Shown in pieces: positions 9,192 through 25,624 of a stretch of 64,000 nt of DNA. Source of the DNA: Lelliottia sp. JS-SCA-14 (GTDB taxonomy: Bacteria; Pseudomonadota; Gammaproteobacteria; Enterobacterales; Enterobacteriaceae); assembly GCF_035593345.1 (NCBI RefSeq), contig NZ_CP141606.1, positions 248,001-312,000 of the forward strand, read 5' to 3'. Both the position numbers and the translations under genes were made by a program. The notes under the pieces were generated by a model. It saw only the letters and a program-made list of their open reading frames with translations. It was not told where the DNA came from and searched no databases. The number at the start of each line of letters is the position of its first letter. The stretch's first letter is position 1.

Positions 9192-9267
9192 GCTGATATG
9201 GCTCAGTTGGTAGAGCGCACCCTTGGTAAGGGTGAGGTCCCCAGTTCGACTCTGGGTATCAGCACCA
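9192..9267 (+). tRNA. thrT: tRNA-Thr, anticodon GGT
   Basis: A 76-nt tRNA starts GCTGATATGGCTCAGTTGG and ends CACCA; the anticodon loop TTGGTAA gives GGT. It is separated from tufB by 118 nt and is co-transcribed with it in E. coli. Confidence 0.97.
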
Positions 9268-9349
9268 CTTCACTTCTCCTCCCTGTTTCTCTCTGTTTAC
9301 CTTTAAAAGCATTCAACAGTTCAGGCATATTGCCTGGTTGATGTGGTGA

Positions 9350-10570
<1,221 letters not shown>

Positions 10571-10600
10571 TCGCTGATAACATTTGACGCAATGCGCAAT

Positions 10601-10626
10601 AAAAGGGCATCATTTGATGCCCTTTT
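10601..10626 (+). terminator. Intrinsic terminator after tufB
   Basis: The perfect stem AAAGGGCATC/GATGCCCTTT with a 4-nt loop is followed by T residues. It closes the tRNA-tufB operon before secE. Confidence 0.9.
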
Positions 10627-10798
10627 TGCACGCTTTCGAACCAGAACCTGGCTCATCAGTGATTTTATTTGTCATAATCATTGCTGAGACAGGCTCTGTA
10701 GAGGGCGTTTAGTCCGAGAAGCGTTTGTTTTTTCGGGTTGGATCGCCTCGCTAATGCGGGGTGAAATTGTTTGTAGAATACTTCTGACAGGTTGGTTT

Positions 10799-11182
10799 AT
10801 GAGTGCGAATACCGAAGCTCAAGGGAGCGGTCGCGGCCTGGAAGCGATGAAGTGGGTAGTTGTTGCCGTGCTGCTGATTGTGGCTATTGTAGGTAACTAC
10901 CTTTATCGTGACATGATGCTGCCGTTGCGTGCGCTGGCCGTAGTAATTCTTATTGCTGCAGCGGGTGGTGTCGCGCTGTTGACGACAAAAGGTAAAGCGA
11001 CCGTTGCTTTTGCCCGCGAAGCGCGAACCGAAGTTCGCAAGGTCATTTGGCCGACTCGCCAGGAAACATTGCACACCACGCTGATTGTGGCAGCGGTGAC
11101 AGCTGTCATGTCACTGATCCTGTGGGGACTGGATGGTATTCTGGTTCGCCTGGTTTCCTTTATCACTGGCCTGAGGTTCTAA
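10799..11182 (+). CDS. secE: Preprotein translocase subunit SecE
   Basis: SecE is an essential inner-membrane subunit that clamps SecY in the SecYEG channel. From ATG 10799 it has 127 residues ([18 protein letters not shown]...), the E. coli length. An upstream in-frame start at 10754 adds 15 unrelated residues and is rejected. Three hydrophobic segments are visible, as in other enterobacterial SecE. The conserved cytoplasmic helix reads [20 protein letters not shown]. nusG follows after one base, so the two are co-transcribed and probably translationally coupled. The secE promoter must lie in 10627-10798, but I cannot assign its elements with confidence. Confidence 0.97.
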   Translation: MSANTEAQGSGRGLEAMKWVVVAVLLIVAIVGNYLYRDMMLPLRALAVVILIAAAGGVALLTTKGKATVAFAREARTEVRKVIWPTRQETLHTTLIVAAVTAVMSLILWGLDGILVRLVSFITGLRF

Positions 11183-11183
11183 G

Positions 11184-11729
11184 ATGTCTGAAGCCCCTAA
11201 AAAGCGCTGGTACGTCGTTCAGGCGTTCTCCGGTTTTGAAGGCCGCGTAGCCACTTCGCTGCGTGAGCATATCAAATTACACAATATGGAAGAGTTGTTT
11301 GGTGACGTCATGGTTCCGACCGAAGAAGTGGTCGAAATTCGTGGCGGCCAGCGTCGCAAAAGTGAGCGCAAATTCTTCCCGGGTTACGTGCTGGTTCAGA
11401 TGGTGATGAACGATGCAAGCTGGCACCTGGTGCGCAGCGTCCCGCGCGTAATGGGCTTTATCGGCGGCACGTCCGATCGTCCGGCACCAATCAGCGACAA
11501 AGAAGTTGATGCGATTATGAACCGCCTGCAGCAGGTGGGTGATAAGCCGCGTCCTAAAACGCTGTTTGAACCGGGTGAAATGGTTCGTGTTAGCGACGGT
11601 CCGTTTGCTGACTTTAACGGTGTGGTGGAAGAAGTGGACTATGAGAAGTCCCGCCTGAAAGTTTCTGTTTCTATCTTCGGTCGTGCGACCCCGGTAGAAC
11701 TGGACTTTGCCCAGGTAGAAAAAGCCTAA
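11184..11729 (+). CDS. nusG: Transcription termination/antitermination factor NusG
   Basis: NusG binds the RNA polymerase clamp, suppresses pausing, and links transcription to Rho or to ribosomal protein S10. The 181 residues match E. coli NusG. The N-terminal NGN domain contains [20 protein letters not shown] and the motif [10 protein letters not shown]. The C-terminal KOW domain contains [19 protein letters not shown]. It also takes part in rRNA antitermination, relevant to the rrn operon in this window. Confidence 0.98.
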   Translation: MSEAPKKRWYVVQAFSGFEGRVATSLREHIKLHNMEELFGDVMVPTEEVVEIRGGQRRKSERKFFPGYVLVQMVMNDASWHLVRSVPRVMGFIGGTSDRPAPISDKEVDAIMNRLQQVGDKPRPKTLFEPGEMVRVSDGPFADFNGVVEEVDYEKSRLKVSVSIFGRATPVELDFAQVEKA

Positions 11730-11760
11730 GCAGCCGATCAAAAAAGCGGCGATTTAATCG

Positions 11761-11789
11761 TTGCACAGGGCGCGAGATTGGAATACAAT
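11761..11789 (+). promoter_or_regulatory. Promoter PL11 for rplKA
   Basis: TTGCAC (11761-11766) and TACAAT (11784-11789) are spaced by 17 bp and match the known E. coli L11 promoter almost exactly. It drives rplKA and part of the downstream rplJL-rpoBC transcription. Confidence 0.85.
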
Positions 11790-13022
<1,233 letters not shown>

Positions 13023-13026
13023 TACC

Positions 13027-13055
13027 TTTACGTGGGCGGTGGATTTGTCTACAAT
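13027..13055 (+). promoter_or_regulatory. Promoter PL10 for rplJL-rpoBC
   Basis: TTTACG (13027-13032) and TACAAT (13050-13055) are spaced by 17 bp, matching the E. coli L10 promoter just after rplA. It is the main promoter of rplJL and rpoBC. Confidence 0.75.
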
Positions 13056-13313
13056 CTTACCCCCACGTTTGCTAACGAAAGTTAGCAGGTAAAAAGATTT
13101 GTTCGTTGGAGCCTGGCCTAATCCAGGCCTCCGTCGAAGACCGCAGGTGTCTCGAAAGAGGCTTAATGCCCTGCGTAGACGGTGACAGAACGCTAAGATT
13201 ATTTCTGATACTCTGGCTTGTTTCTGCTCACCGTATTAAGACGCTCTTTCCGTTGGGAAGAGTGAAGTGAGTTCCGGAACATGAGTTCCGGCAAACATCC
13301 AGGAGCAAAGCTA
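13056..13313 (+). promoter_or_regulatory. L10 leader, translational autoregulation by L10(L12)4
   Basis: A 258-nt leader rich in hairpins, including GGAGCCTGGCCTAATCCAGG and a later region with GGTGTCTCGAAAGAGG, precedes rplJ. In E. coli the L10-L12 complex binds this leader and blocks rplJ and rplL translation by refolding it. I assign it by position and sequence resemblance to that leader. Confidence 0.75.
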
Positions 13314-13811
13314 ATGGCTTTAAATCTTCAAGACAAACAAGCGATTGTTGCTGAAGTCAGCGAAGTAGCCAAAGGCGCGCTGTCTGCAGTAGTTGCGGAT
13401 TCCCGCGGCGTAACTGTAGACAAAATGACTGAACTGCGTAAAGCAGGTCGCGAAGCCGGCGTATACATGCGTGTTGTTCGTAACACCCTGCTGCGCCGTG
13501 TTGTTGAAGGTACTCAGTTCGAGTGCCTGAAAGACGCGTTCGTTGGTCCGACCCTGATTGCATATTCTATGGAACACCCGGGCGCAGCTGCTCGTCTGTT
13601 CAAAGATTTCGCGAAAGCGAATGCAAAATTTGAGGTCAAAGCCGCAGCCTTTGAAGGTGAGTTGATCCCGGCATCGCAAATCGATCGCCTGGCAACCCTG
13701 CCGACCTACGAAGAAGCAATTGCACGCCTGATGGCAACCATGAAAGAAGCTTCGGCTGGCAAACTGGTTCGCACTCTGGCTGCTGTTCGCGATGCAAAAG
13801 AAGCTGCTTAA
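13314..13811 (+). CDS. rplJ: 50S ribosomal protein L10
   Basis: L10 anchors the L7/L12 dimers to the ribosomal stalk and represses its own operon. From ATG 13314 ([20 protein letters not shown]) it has 165 residues as in E. coli. An ATG 33 nt upstream is in frame but lies in the leader and is rejected. The N-terminal rRNA-binding domain holds [15 protein letters not shown], and the C-terminal helix that binds L12 ends [10 protein letters not shown]. rplL follows 66 nt downstream. Confidence 0.98.
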   Translation: MALNLQDKQAIVAEVSEVAKGALSAVVADSRGVTVDKMTELRKAGREAGVYMRVVRNTLLRRVVEGTQFECLKDAFVGPTLIAYSMEHPGAAARLFKDFAKANAKFEVKAAAFEGELIPASQIDRLATLPTYEEAIARLMATMKEASAGKLVRTLAAVRDAKEAA

Positions 13812-13877
13812 TAGCCGTTTTCTTTATCAAGCATTCGCTTACGTATAAACTTATTCTGATTTTCAGGAACAATTTAA

Positions 13878-14243
<366 letters not shown>

Positions 14244-14282
14244 GCCAACCTTTCCGGTTGCAGCCTGAGAAATTAGGCTGAT

Positions 14283-14315
14283 GGCTGGTGACTTTTTAGT
14301 CACCAGCCTTTTTGC
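14283..14315 (+). terminator. Attenuator between rplL and rpoB
   Basis: The perfect 11-bp stem GGCTGGTGACT/AGTCACCAGCC with a TTTT loop runs into five T residues. In E. coli the equivalent partial terminator stops most transcripts here, so that ribosomal proteins exceed RNA polymerase subunits. Confidence 0.88.
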
Positions 14316-14563
14316 GCTGTAAGGCGCCAGTAGCATTTCACACTGTTTGACTGCTGGTTGTCCTGACAATGCTTGTTTCTATCGACGCCTTAATATACTG
14401 CGACAGGGTGCTCGCTCTGTGTAAATCGCAACGAAATGGTTTAAGCGTGATAGCAACAGGTATTGCGGAAAGTATTCAATTTTCCGATCAACAAAACGGT
14501 GTTGCACAAACTGTCCCTTCGTCGGACAGATGGGTCGACTTGTCAGCGAGCTGAGGAACCCTA
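14316..14563 (+). promoter_or_regulatory. rpoB leader with likely RNase III processing region
   Basis: No gene is present. The segment keeps the E. coli-like sequence TATTGCGGAAAGTATTCAAT and the potential hairpin TGTCCCTTCGTCGGACA near 14512-14528. In E. coli RNase III cuts the message in this interval. Assignment is by resemblance, and the cut sites are not determined here. Confidence 0.5.
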
Positions 14564-17500
14564 ATGGTTTACTCCTATACCGAGAAAAAACGTATTCGTA
14601 AGGATTTTGGTAAACGTCCACAAGTTCTGGATATACCTTATCTCCTTTCTATCCAGCTTGACTCGTTCCAGAAGTTTATCGAGCAAGATCCTGAAGGGCA
14701 GTATGGTCTGGAAGCAGCCTTCCGTTCCGTATTCCCAATCAAAAGCTATAGCGGTAATTCTGAGCTGCAGTACGTCAGCTACCGCCTTGGCGAACCGGTA
14801 TTTGACGTTCAGGAATGTCAGATCCGTGGTGTGACCTATTCCGCACCGCTGCGCGTCAAACTGCGTCTGGTTGTCTATGAGCGCGAAGCGCCAGAAGGCA
14901 CCGTTAAAGACATTAAAGAACAAGAAGTCTACATGGGTGAAATTCCACTCATGACGGACAACGGTACTTTTGTCATCAACGGTACAGAGCGTGTTATCGT
15001 TTCCCAGCTGCATCGTAGCCCGGGCGTCTTCTTCGACAGCGATAAAGGTAAAACACACTCTTCCGGTAAAGTACTGTATAACGCGCGTATCATTCCTTAC
15101 CGTGGTTCATGGCTGGACTTCGAGTTCGATCCGAAAGACAACCTGTTTGTCCGTATCGACCGTCGTCGTAAACTGCCAGCGACCATCATTCTGCGTGCGC
15201 TGCAATACACCACTGAGCAGATCCTTGACCTGTTCTTCGAGAAAGTGATCTTTGAGATCCGCGACAACAAGCTGCAAATGGAGCTGCTGCCGGAACGTCT
15301 GCGTGGTGAGACCGCGTCGTTCGACATCGAATCCGACGGCAAAGTGTACGTGGAAAAAGGTCGCCGTATCACTGCGCGCCATATCCGCCAGCTGGAAAAA
15401 GATGAAATCAAACACATCGAAGTTCCGGTTGAATACATCGCGGGCAAAGTGGCAGCAAAAGATTACGTTGATGCATCTACTGGCGAACTGATCTGCCCGG
15501 CTAACATGGAGCTGAGCTTGGATCTGTTGGCTAAGCTGAGCCAGTCTGGCCACAAACGTATCGAAACGCTGTTCACCAACGATCTGGACCACGGTCCGTA
15601 CATCTCTGAGACTGTACGCGTCGACCCAACGACCGATCGTCTGAGCGCACTGGTAGAAATCTACCGCATGATGCGTCCTGGTGAGCCACCAACTCGTGAA
15701 GCGGCTGAAAGCCTGTTCGAGAACCTGTTCTTCTCCGAAGACCGCTACGATCTGTCTGCGGTTGGTCGTATGAAGTTCAACCGTTCTCTGCTGCGTGACG
15801 CGATCGAAGGTTCCGGTATCCTGAGCAAAGAAGACATCATCGAAGTGATGAAAAAGCTCATTGATATCCGTAACGGCAAAGGCGAAGTGGATGATATCGA
15901 CCACCTCGGCAACCGTCGTATCCGTTCCGTAGGCGAAATGGCGGAAAACCAGTTCCGCGTTGGCCTGGTACGTGTTGAGCGTGCGGTGAAAGAGCGTCTG
16001 TCTCTGGGCGATCTGGATACCCTGATGCCTCAGGATATGATCAACGCCAAGCCAATTTCTGCCGCAGTGAAAGAGTTCTTTGGTTCCAGCCAGCTGTCTC
16101 AGTTCATGGACCAGAACAACCCACTGTCCGAGATTACGCACAAACGTCGTATCTCTGCACTCGGCCCAGGCGGTCTGACCCGTGAACGTGCAGGCTTTGA
16201 AGTTCGAGACGTACACCCGACTCACTACGGTCGCGTATGTCCAATCGAAACGCCTGAAGGTCCAAACATCGGTCTGATCAACTCCCTGTCCGTGTACGCA
16301 CAGACTAACGAATACGGTTTCCTTGAGACTCCGTACCGTAAAGTGACTGACGGTGTTGTCACCGACGAAATTCATTACCTGTCTGCTATCGAAGAAGGTA
16401 ACTACGTCATCGCTCAGGCGAACACCAACCTGGACGAAGAAGGTCGTTTCGTTGACGATCTGGTTACCTGCCGTAGCAAAGGCGAATCCAGCCTGTTCAG
16501 CAATGATCAGGTGGACTACATGGACGTTTCCACTCAGCAGATCGTCTCTGTTGGTGCGTCCCTGATTCCATTCCTGGAACACGATGACGCCAACCGTGCA
16601 TTGATGGGTGCGAACATGCAACGTCAGGCGGTTCCGACTCTGCGCGCTGATAAGCCGCTGGTTGGTACCGGTATGGAACGTGCTGTTGCCGTTGACTCCG
16701 GTGTAACCGCAGTTGCTAAACGTGGCGGTACTGTTCAGTACGTTGATGCTTCCCGTATCGTTATCAAAGTTAACGAAGACGAGATGTATCCGGGCGAAGC
16801 AGGCATCGACATCTATAACCTGACGAAGTACACCCGTTCTAACCAGAACACCTGCATCAACCAGATGCCGTGTGTCTCCCTGGGTGAGCCGGTTGAGCGC
16901 GGCGACGTGCTGGCAGATGGTCCGTCTACCGATCTCGGTGAGCTGGCACTCGGTCAGAACATGCGCGTAGCGTTCATGCCGTGGAACGGTTACAACTTCG
17001 AAGACTCCATCCTCGTTTCCGAGCGTGTGGTTCAGGAAGATCGTTTCACCACGATTCACATTCAGGAACTGGCATGTGTGTCCCGTGACACCAAGCTGGG
17101 GCCAGAAGAGATCACCGCTGACATCCCGAACGTGGGTGAAGCTGCGCTCTCTAAACTTGATGAATCCGGTATCGTTTACATCGGTGCAGAAGTGACCGGC
17201 GGCGACATTCTGGTTGGTAAGGTTACGCCGAAAGGTGAAACCCAGCTGACGCCAGAAGAGAAACTGCTGCGTGCGATCTTCGGTGAGAAAGCGTCTGACG
17301 TTAAAGACTCTTCTCTGCGTGTACCAAACGGTGTTTCCGGTACGGTTATCGACGTTCAGGTCTTTACTCGCGATGGCGTAGAAAAAGACAAACGTGCGCT
17401 CGAAATCGAAGAGATGCAGCTGAAGCAGGCGAAGAAAGACCTGTCTGAAGAATTGCAGATCCTCGAAGCTGGCCTGTTTAGTCGTATCTACGCAGCGCTG

Positions 17501-18592
17501 GTCTCCGGTGGCATTGAAGCTGAGAAGCTCGACAAGCTGCCGCGCGACCGCTGGCTGGAACTGGGCCTGGCCGACGAAGAGAAACAAAGTCAGCTGGAAC
17601 AGCTGGCCGAGCAGTACGACGAACTGAAACACGAGTTCGAGAAAAAACTCGAAGCGAAACGCCGCAAAATCACTCAGGGCGACGATCTGGCACCAGGCGT
17701 GCTGAAGATTGTTAAGGTTTATCTGGCCGTTAAACGTCAGATTCAGCCTGGTGATAAAATGGCAGGTCGTCACGGTAACAAAGGTGTTATCTCCAAGATC
17801 AACCCGATCGAAGATATGCCTCACGATGCTAACGGTACGCCGGTAGATATCGTGCTGAACCCACTGGGTGTACCGTCTCGTATGAACATTGGTCAGATCC
17901 TCGAAACTCACCTGGGTATGGCTGCGAAAGGTATCGGCGAGAAAATCAACGCCATGCTGAAGCAGCAGGAAGAAGTCGCGAAACTGCGCGAATTCATCCA
18001 GCGTGCGTACGATCTGGGCACTGATGTTCGTCAGAAAGTTGACCTGAACACCTTCAGCGATGACGAAGTTCTGCGTCTGGCTGAGAACCTGAAAAAAGGT
18101 ATGCCGATCGCAACACCGGTCTTCGATGGTGCGAAAGAGTCTGAAATCAAGGAACTGTTACAGCTGGGTGGCCTGCCGACTTCCGGTCAGATCACACTGT
18201 TCGACGGTCGTACCGGTGAGCAATTCGAGCGCCAGGTTACCGTTGGCTACATGTACATGCTGAAACTGAACCACCTGGTTGATGACAAGATGCATGCGCG
18301 TTCTACCGGTTCTTACAGCCTGGTTACTCAGCAGCCGCTGGGTGGTAAGGCACAGTTCGGTGGTCAGCGCTTCGGTGAGATGGAAGTGTGGGCGCTTGAA
18401 GCATATGGCGCGGCATACACCCTGCAGGAAATGCTTACCGTTAAGTCTGATGACGTGAACGGCCGTACGAAGATGTATAAAAACATCGTCGACGGTAACC
18501 ATCAGATGGAACCGGGCATGCCGGAATCCTTCAACGTACTGTTGAAAGAGATCCGTTCCCTGGGTATCAACATCGAGCTGGAAGACGAGTAA
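14564..18592 (+). CDS. rpoB: DNA-directed RNA polymerase subunit beta
   Basis: The beta subunit forms half of the RNA polymerase active cleft. Its 1342 residues equal the E. coli length. The rifampicin-binding segment reads [20 protein letters not shown] then [12 protein letters not shown], the wild-type form, with no resistance substitution visible at the usual positions. The C-terminal clamp region [20 protein letters not shown] and the end NIELEDE are intact. ATG 14564 follows the box GAGGAA. rpoC starts 77 nt after the stop, on the same transcript. Confidence 0.99.
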   Translation: MVYSYTEKKRIRKDFGKRPQVLDIPYLLSIQLDSFQKFIEQDPEGQYGLEAAFRSVFPIKSYSGNSELQYVSYRLGEPVFDVQECQIRGVTYSAPLRVKLRLVVYEREAPEGTVKDIKEQEVYMGEIPLMTDNGTFVINGTERVIVSQLHRSPGVFFDSDKGKTHSSGKVLYNARIIPYRGSWLDFEFDPKDNLFVRIDRRRKLPATIILRALQYTTEQILDLFFEKVIFEIRDNKLQMELLPERLRGETASFDIESDGKVYVEKGRRITARHIRQLEKDEIKHIEVPVEYIAGKVAAKDYVDASTGELICPANMELSLDLLAKLSQSGHKRIETLFTNDLDHGPYISETVRVDPTTDRLSALVEIYRMMRPGEPPTREAAESLFENLFFSEDRYDLSAVGRMKFNRSLLRDAIEGSGILSKEDIIEVMKKLIDIRNGKGEVDDIDHLGNRRIRSVGEMAENQFRVGLVRVERAVKERLSLGDLDTLMPQDMINAKPISAAVKEFFGSSQLSQFMDQNNPLSEITHKRRISALGPGGLTRERAGFEVRDVHPTHYGRVCPIETPEGPNIGLINSLSVYAQTNEYGFLETPYRKVTDGVVTDEIHYLSAIEEGNYVIAQANTNLDEEGRFVDDLVTCRSKGESSLFSNDQVDYMDVSTQQIVSVGASLIPFLEHDDANRALMGANMQRQAVPTLRADKPLVGTGMERAVAVDSGVTAVAKRGGTVQYVDASRIVIKVNEDEMYPGEAGIDIYNLTKYTRSNQNTCINQMPCVSLGEPVERGDVLADGPSTDLGELALGQNMRVAFMPWNGYNFEDSILVSERVVQEDRFTTIHIQELACVSRDTKLGPEEITADIPNVGEAALSKLDESGIVYIGAEVTGGDILVGKVTPKGETQLTPEEKLLRAIFGEKASDVKDSSLRVPNGVSGTVIDVQVFTRDGVEKDKRALEIEEMQLKQAKKDLSEELQILEAGLFSRIYAALVSGGIEAEKLDKLPRDRWLELGLADEEKQSQLEQLAEQYDELKHEFEKKLEAKRRKITQGDDLAPGVLKIVKVYLAVKRQIQPGDKMAGRHGNKGVISKINPIEDMPHDANGTPVDIVLNPLGVPSRMNIGQILETHLGMAAKGIGEKINAMLKQQEEVAKLREFIQRAYDLGTDVRQKVDLNTFSDDEVLRLAENLKKGMPIATPVFDGAKESEIKELLQLGGLPTSGQITLFDGRTGEQFERQVTVGYMYMLKLNHLVDDKMHARSTGSYSLVTQQPLGGKAQFGGQRFGEMEVWALEAYGAAYTLQEMLTVKSDDVNGRTKMYKNIVDGNHQMEPGMPESFNVLLKEIRSLGINIELEDE

Positions 18593-18669
18593 CTCTCGCT
18601 CAAACAGGTCACTGGTGCCGGATTAATAACCCGGCACCAGATTGTGCTAACTCCGACGGGAGCAAATCC

Positions 18670-22893
<4,224 letters not shown>

Positions 22894-22900
22894 TCGTTGA

Positions 22901-22963
22901 TGCCCGGCGGTGAAAATTGCCGGGTAACGGAGCGTAGGTCGGGTAAGCGTAGCGCCACCCGAC
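22901..22963. repeat. REP pair (BIME) after rpoC
   Basis: Inverted units TGCCCGGCGGTGAAAATTGC and GGTCGGGTAAGCGTAGCGCC lie between the rpoC stop and the terminator. Confidence 0.8.
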
Positions 22964-22965
22964 AA

Positions 22966-22992
22966 CAAAAAACCCGCCTCGGCGGGTTTTTT
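22966..22992. terminator. Terminator between rpoC and the PTS genes
   Basis: The stem AACCCGCC-TC-GGCGGGTT is flanked by A residues on the left and T residues on the right, so it can serve rpoC and the convergent PTS genes. Confidence 0.9.
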
Positions 22993-23007
22993 TACGTCTG
23001 TATTTAT

Positions 23008-23325
23008 TCAGTTCAGCAGCGGTAAGCGACGATAAAGTTCGATCATATCGCCCGCCAGATCCTGAATCACCATCGCGTTCATCAGGTGGTCCTGGGAGTG
23101 GACGGTAATCAGATTCACCGGGAGTTTGCCTGTGCCTTCATCAAGGCCAATCAGCTGCGTCTGAATGGTGTGCGCATGCTTCACGTATTCACGCGACTCT
23201 TCCATCGCCTGTTCGGCGCCCGCGAAATCCCCTTTACGTGCCAGTTGCAGAGCGGTTAAAGCAGCGCTGCGCGCCGCGCCCGCGTTTACCAGCAACTCCA
23301 TGATGGTCGTTTCTAAATCTTCCAT
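23008..23325 (-). CDS. PTS lactose/chitobiose-type enzyme IIA
   Basis: This 105-residue protein belongs to the PTS Lac-family EIIA (ChbA-like). Such proteins form helical trimers that pass phosphate from HPr to a IIB domain. The phosphorylation site is visible in ITVHSQDHLM, with His at residue 76 and the metal-site Asp at 79. The N-terminus MEDLETTIMELLVNAGAARS is typical. It starts 3 nt after the IIB stop. No IIC permease, sugar hydrolase or regulator gene follows, and the rpoC terminator comes next. Substrate is unknown: the family suggests a beta-glucoside or chitobiose-type sugar, but without a permease it may have a regulatory role or use a IIC encoded elsewhere. Confidence 0.88.
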   Translation of the reverse strand: MEDLETTIMELLVNAGAARSAALTALQLARKGDFAGAEQAMEESREYVKHAHTIQTQLIGLDEGTGKLPVNLITVHSQDHLMNAMVIQDLAGDMIELYRRLPLLN

Positions 23326-23328
23326 GTC

Positions 23329-23634
23329 TTACTCCAGCAGTTTGAGGGCTTTTTCAAGAACGACATCGCCTTTCATCATGCCGTAATCCATCATGTCGAT
23401 CACCGCGACTTTTTTGCCCAGCGGTTCGGCCTGAGCCTGAAGTTTTGCCAGTTCGTATTTAACCTGTGGCCCCAGTAATACGATGTCGGCGGTAGCAATA
23501 TTGTCTTTAAATTCAGCAACCGGAACGGCTTTGATGGTCACTTCAACGCCTTTTTTATCTGCGGCGTCTTTCATGCGTTGAACCAGCATGCTGGTAGACA
23601 TACCCGCCGCACAGCATAAAACGATGTTCTTCAT
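23329..23634 (-). CDS. PTS chitobiose/cellobiose-type enzyme IIB
   Basis: This 101-residue cytoplasmic protein is a PTS Lac-family EIIB (ChbB-like). It would accept phosphate from the adjacent IIA on Cys8 of the motif LCCAAGMSTSMLVQRM and pass it to a sugar bound by a IIC. The fold-typical VLLGPQVKYEL segment is present. It is the first gene of the IIB-IIA pair, with a CRP-like site upstream. Nothing in E. coli occupies this place; the pair is accessory gene content between rpoC and thiH. The sequence is complete, with no frameshift. Confidence 0.88.
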   Translation of the reverse strand: MKNIVLCCAAGMSTSMLVQRMKDAADKKGVEVTIKAVPVAEFKDNIATADIVLLGPQVKYELAKLQAQAEPLGKKVAVIDMMDYGMMKGDVVLEKALKLLE

Positions 23635-23659
23635 AGTCAGCCTCGATGTACATGTGTTT

Positions 23660-23726
23660 CTTGATAATTATCCCGTGCAGGCCGCTTCAACAACCGCTTT
23701 ACCACGATTGTGTGTGAGGCATCACA
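23660..23726 (-). promoter_or_regulatory. Candidate CRP-dependent promoter of the PTS IIB-IIA pair
   Basis: On the reverse strand GATAAT (23667-23672) is a good -10, with only a weak -35. About 58 bp upstream of the expected start lies TGTGTGAGGCATCACA (23711-23726, forward reading), matching 9 of the 10 bases of the CRP consensus TGTGA-N6-TCACA. Position and match suggest class I activation by CRP-cAMP. This is inference only. Confidence 0.45.
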
Positions 23727-23811
23727 AAGAAATCTGCTTTTTCTGAAACCGGTTACAATTTTTACCGACGAAGGGATGCGCCCGCCAAAAGCGGGCTTCT
23801 GGAAAGCGGCG

Positions 23812-25356
23812 TTATGAGTGAGTAGATGTCAGAAGAATACGGTTTTTGCCCTGCTGTTTGGCTTTGTAGAGCGCCTCATCCACGCTGCCAATTAACTGCT
23901 CCAGCGGCTCGAAGTGCCACTCGCCCAGCCCGGCGCTGAAGGTGACGTGCAACGCCTCTTCCCGCCAGGTACGTTCCGCTACCTGAAGTCGCCACTCTTC
24001 CAGCAGGCCAAAGGCGGTTTCGAGATGCTCTGCCGGGAAGACAACGGCAAACTCCTCACCGCCGTAACGATAGACGGAAATATGCTGAGGCTGCATCACC
24101 TGGATGCCTTCCCGGGCGACGTTGCGCAGCACAATGTCGCCGCTCAGATGACCCCAGGTGTCGTTAATAGATTTGAAATTATCGATATCCACCAGGGCCA
24201 GCGCAAAGGGCTGATGCTCTTTCATCAGCGCCGCGATATCGCTGTCGAAGGCGCGGCGATTCTTACAGCCGGTGAGGGCATCCACGGTCGCCTGGCGCAC
24301 ATAATCTCGCTCGCGCTCTTTGTTCTTCAGAATGGCTTTACTGAGCATTGCCTCCAGCCGCGGTGCCTGATTTACCTCGCCGGTTTTAATGGCGTTGATG
24401 ATGTTCATCAGCACCGTACGCGATGCGTGGCGCAGATAGAGGCCAAACAGGATAATCACGATGGCGGCCAGCGCAAATCCCCAGCTGACAATGTTGGTCT
24501 CGTGGCGTGTGATGTCGGTTAGTGTGGTATTTGACACGCGATAAATGACCAGCCAGTCCGGATTCGTAAAGGCGTAATAGTAATACCAGTAACCCGTTTT
24601 ACGATCGTAGGTATGTCCTTCCCCGCTGGTCATCTTAGCCATCAGCTCTTCACTGACATAGGGTTTAAACAGGGCGCTGGTATCGGGATGAAGCACCACT
24701 TTTCCATCACGCTCCACGACGAAGAATTCACCCTGTACCGGAGAGACCATCTGGCGCAGGGTATAGCCCATGGCGGTCAGATCCAGATGAAATGCGAGGG
24801 TGCCTTTCAGTCTGCCTTCCGGCGTTATCACGGGCCGGTAAATTGTGATGGTGGGATGATGGGTAAAGTAATCCGTATAGGGGCTGGTATAGCGACTTAA
24901 GGTGCTGGCCTGAGCCTGCCCGACGAACCACGGGCGGATGCGGGGATCAAACAGTTTGCTACTGTCACTGGCTAAGACTTCGGGGGCGCGCAGGTATTTT
25001 CCCTGCGAGTCAGCCAGGGAAATCGCCGACACGTTCGGCATCAGGTTCTGTAACTGCATCAGGACCTGCAATCCTTTCTCGCGATCGACATTCACCATGT
25101 TGCCGAGCTGGTCGTTGCGGGAGAAGAAGGTGACAGCCCGCCCGAGAATATGGTCGTTTTCACGCAGGATAGATTCCGTATAGTTCACCGCCAGGTTGTG
25201 GGTGAAATTACTGTTAATCTTATGATAATCCTCTACAAAATCCTTTCTCTGCGTCAGGGTGATAAACACGGCGATCAGAACGAAACCGATCAGGATCCCT
25301 GCAAAACTCACCAGGATTGGCGTTGTGAAAGAGAGCTTTCTGCTATGAACAGGCAT
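23812..25356 (-). CDS. Membrane diguanylate cyclase with Cache-type sensor domain
   Basis: The 514 residues show a membrane segment near 13-35, a periplasmic region of about 250 residues resembling a double Cache sensor (ending VIYRVSNTTL), a second membrane segment at 289-308, and a C-terminal GGDEF domain. The domain has DALTGCKNRR, VDIDNFKSINDTWGH with metal-binding Asp, and the active-site signature GGEEF at 432-436. It should therefore make cyclic di-GMP in response to a periplasmic ligand. No RxxD inhibitory site precedes GGEEF, so product inhibition is not expected. A hairpin with GCCCGC/GCGGGC arms (23780-23796) follows the stop. I do not recognise a specific E. coli orthologue. The ribosome binding site is weak. 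Confidence 0.88.
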   Translation of the reverse strand: MPVHSRKLSFTTPILVSFAGILIGFVLIAVFITLTQRKDFVEDYHKINSNFTHNLAVNYTESILRENDHILGRAVTFFSRNDQLGNMVNVDREKGLQVLMQLQNLMPNVSAISLADSQGKYLRAPEVLASDSSKLFDPRIRPWFVGQAQASTLSRYTSPYTDYFTHHPTITIYRPVITPEGRLKGTLAFHLDLTAMGYTLRQMVSPVQGEFFVVERDGKVVLHPDTSALFKPYVSEELMAKMTSGEGHTYDRKTGYWYYYYAFTNPDWLVIYRVSNTTLTDITRHETNIVSWGFALAAIVIILFGLYLRHASRTVLMNIINAIKTGEVNQAPRLEAMLSKAILKNKERERDYVRQATVDALTGCKNRRAFDSDIAALMKEHQPFALALVDIDNFKSINDTWGHLSGDIVLRNVAREGIQVMQPQHISVYRYGGEEFAVVFPAEHLETAFGLLEEWRLQVAERTWREEALHVTFSAGLGEWHFEPLEQLIGSVDEALYKAKQQGKNRILLTSTHS

Positions 25357-25540
25357 GAGTCGTCAGGAGTCCAGAAGAGGTAATAGTCCAAATGGGTGCT
25401 GGTTTATTATACGTCTCAGCGTAGCAGGCCGAATGATTTATCTTAATAACTGGCGCGAAACTTCCTGGTTTGTGAAGGCAGGGCGAAACGAGGAAGAAGC
25501 TTTTCGCCCTGGTCAGCATCCGCTGCTGACCCTGACAGGT

Positions 25541-25573
25541 TAAAAAAACGGGCGAAAGTCAGCAATCGCCCGA
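25541..25573 (-). terminator. Terminator of the thiCEFSGH operon
   Basis: Read on the reverse strand, GGGCGA/TCGCCC arms enclose TTGCTGACT and run into seven T residues. It lies 50 nt after the thiH stop. The rest of 25357-25624 shows no gene; it should hold the diguanylate cyclase promoter, which I cannot place. Confidence 0.8.
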
Positions 25574-25624
25574 TGATAACGCTCCGAGCCGCCTCGAGAG
25601 CTTTTCGCGCCGTTGCAGGCCGTT

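Noticed and set aside
16080..16180. Possible rifampicin-resistance substitutions in rpoB
   Set aside because: The cluster reads as wild type at all the usual positions.
15107..17911. A 934-codon open frame on the reverse strand opposite rpoB
   Set aside because: It is a shadow of the strongly biased codon use of rpoB. It has no recognisable domain, and rpoB is certain on the other strand. Similar antisense frames opposite rpoC, tufB, hemE, metH and pgi (for example 63224-64000) are rejected for the same reason.
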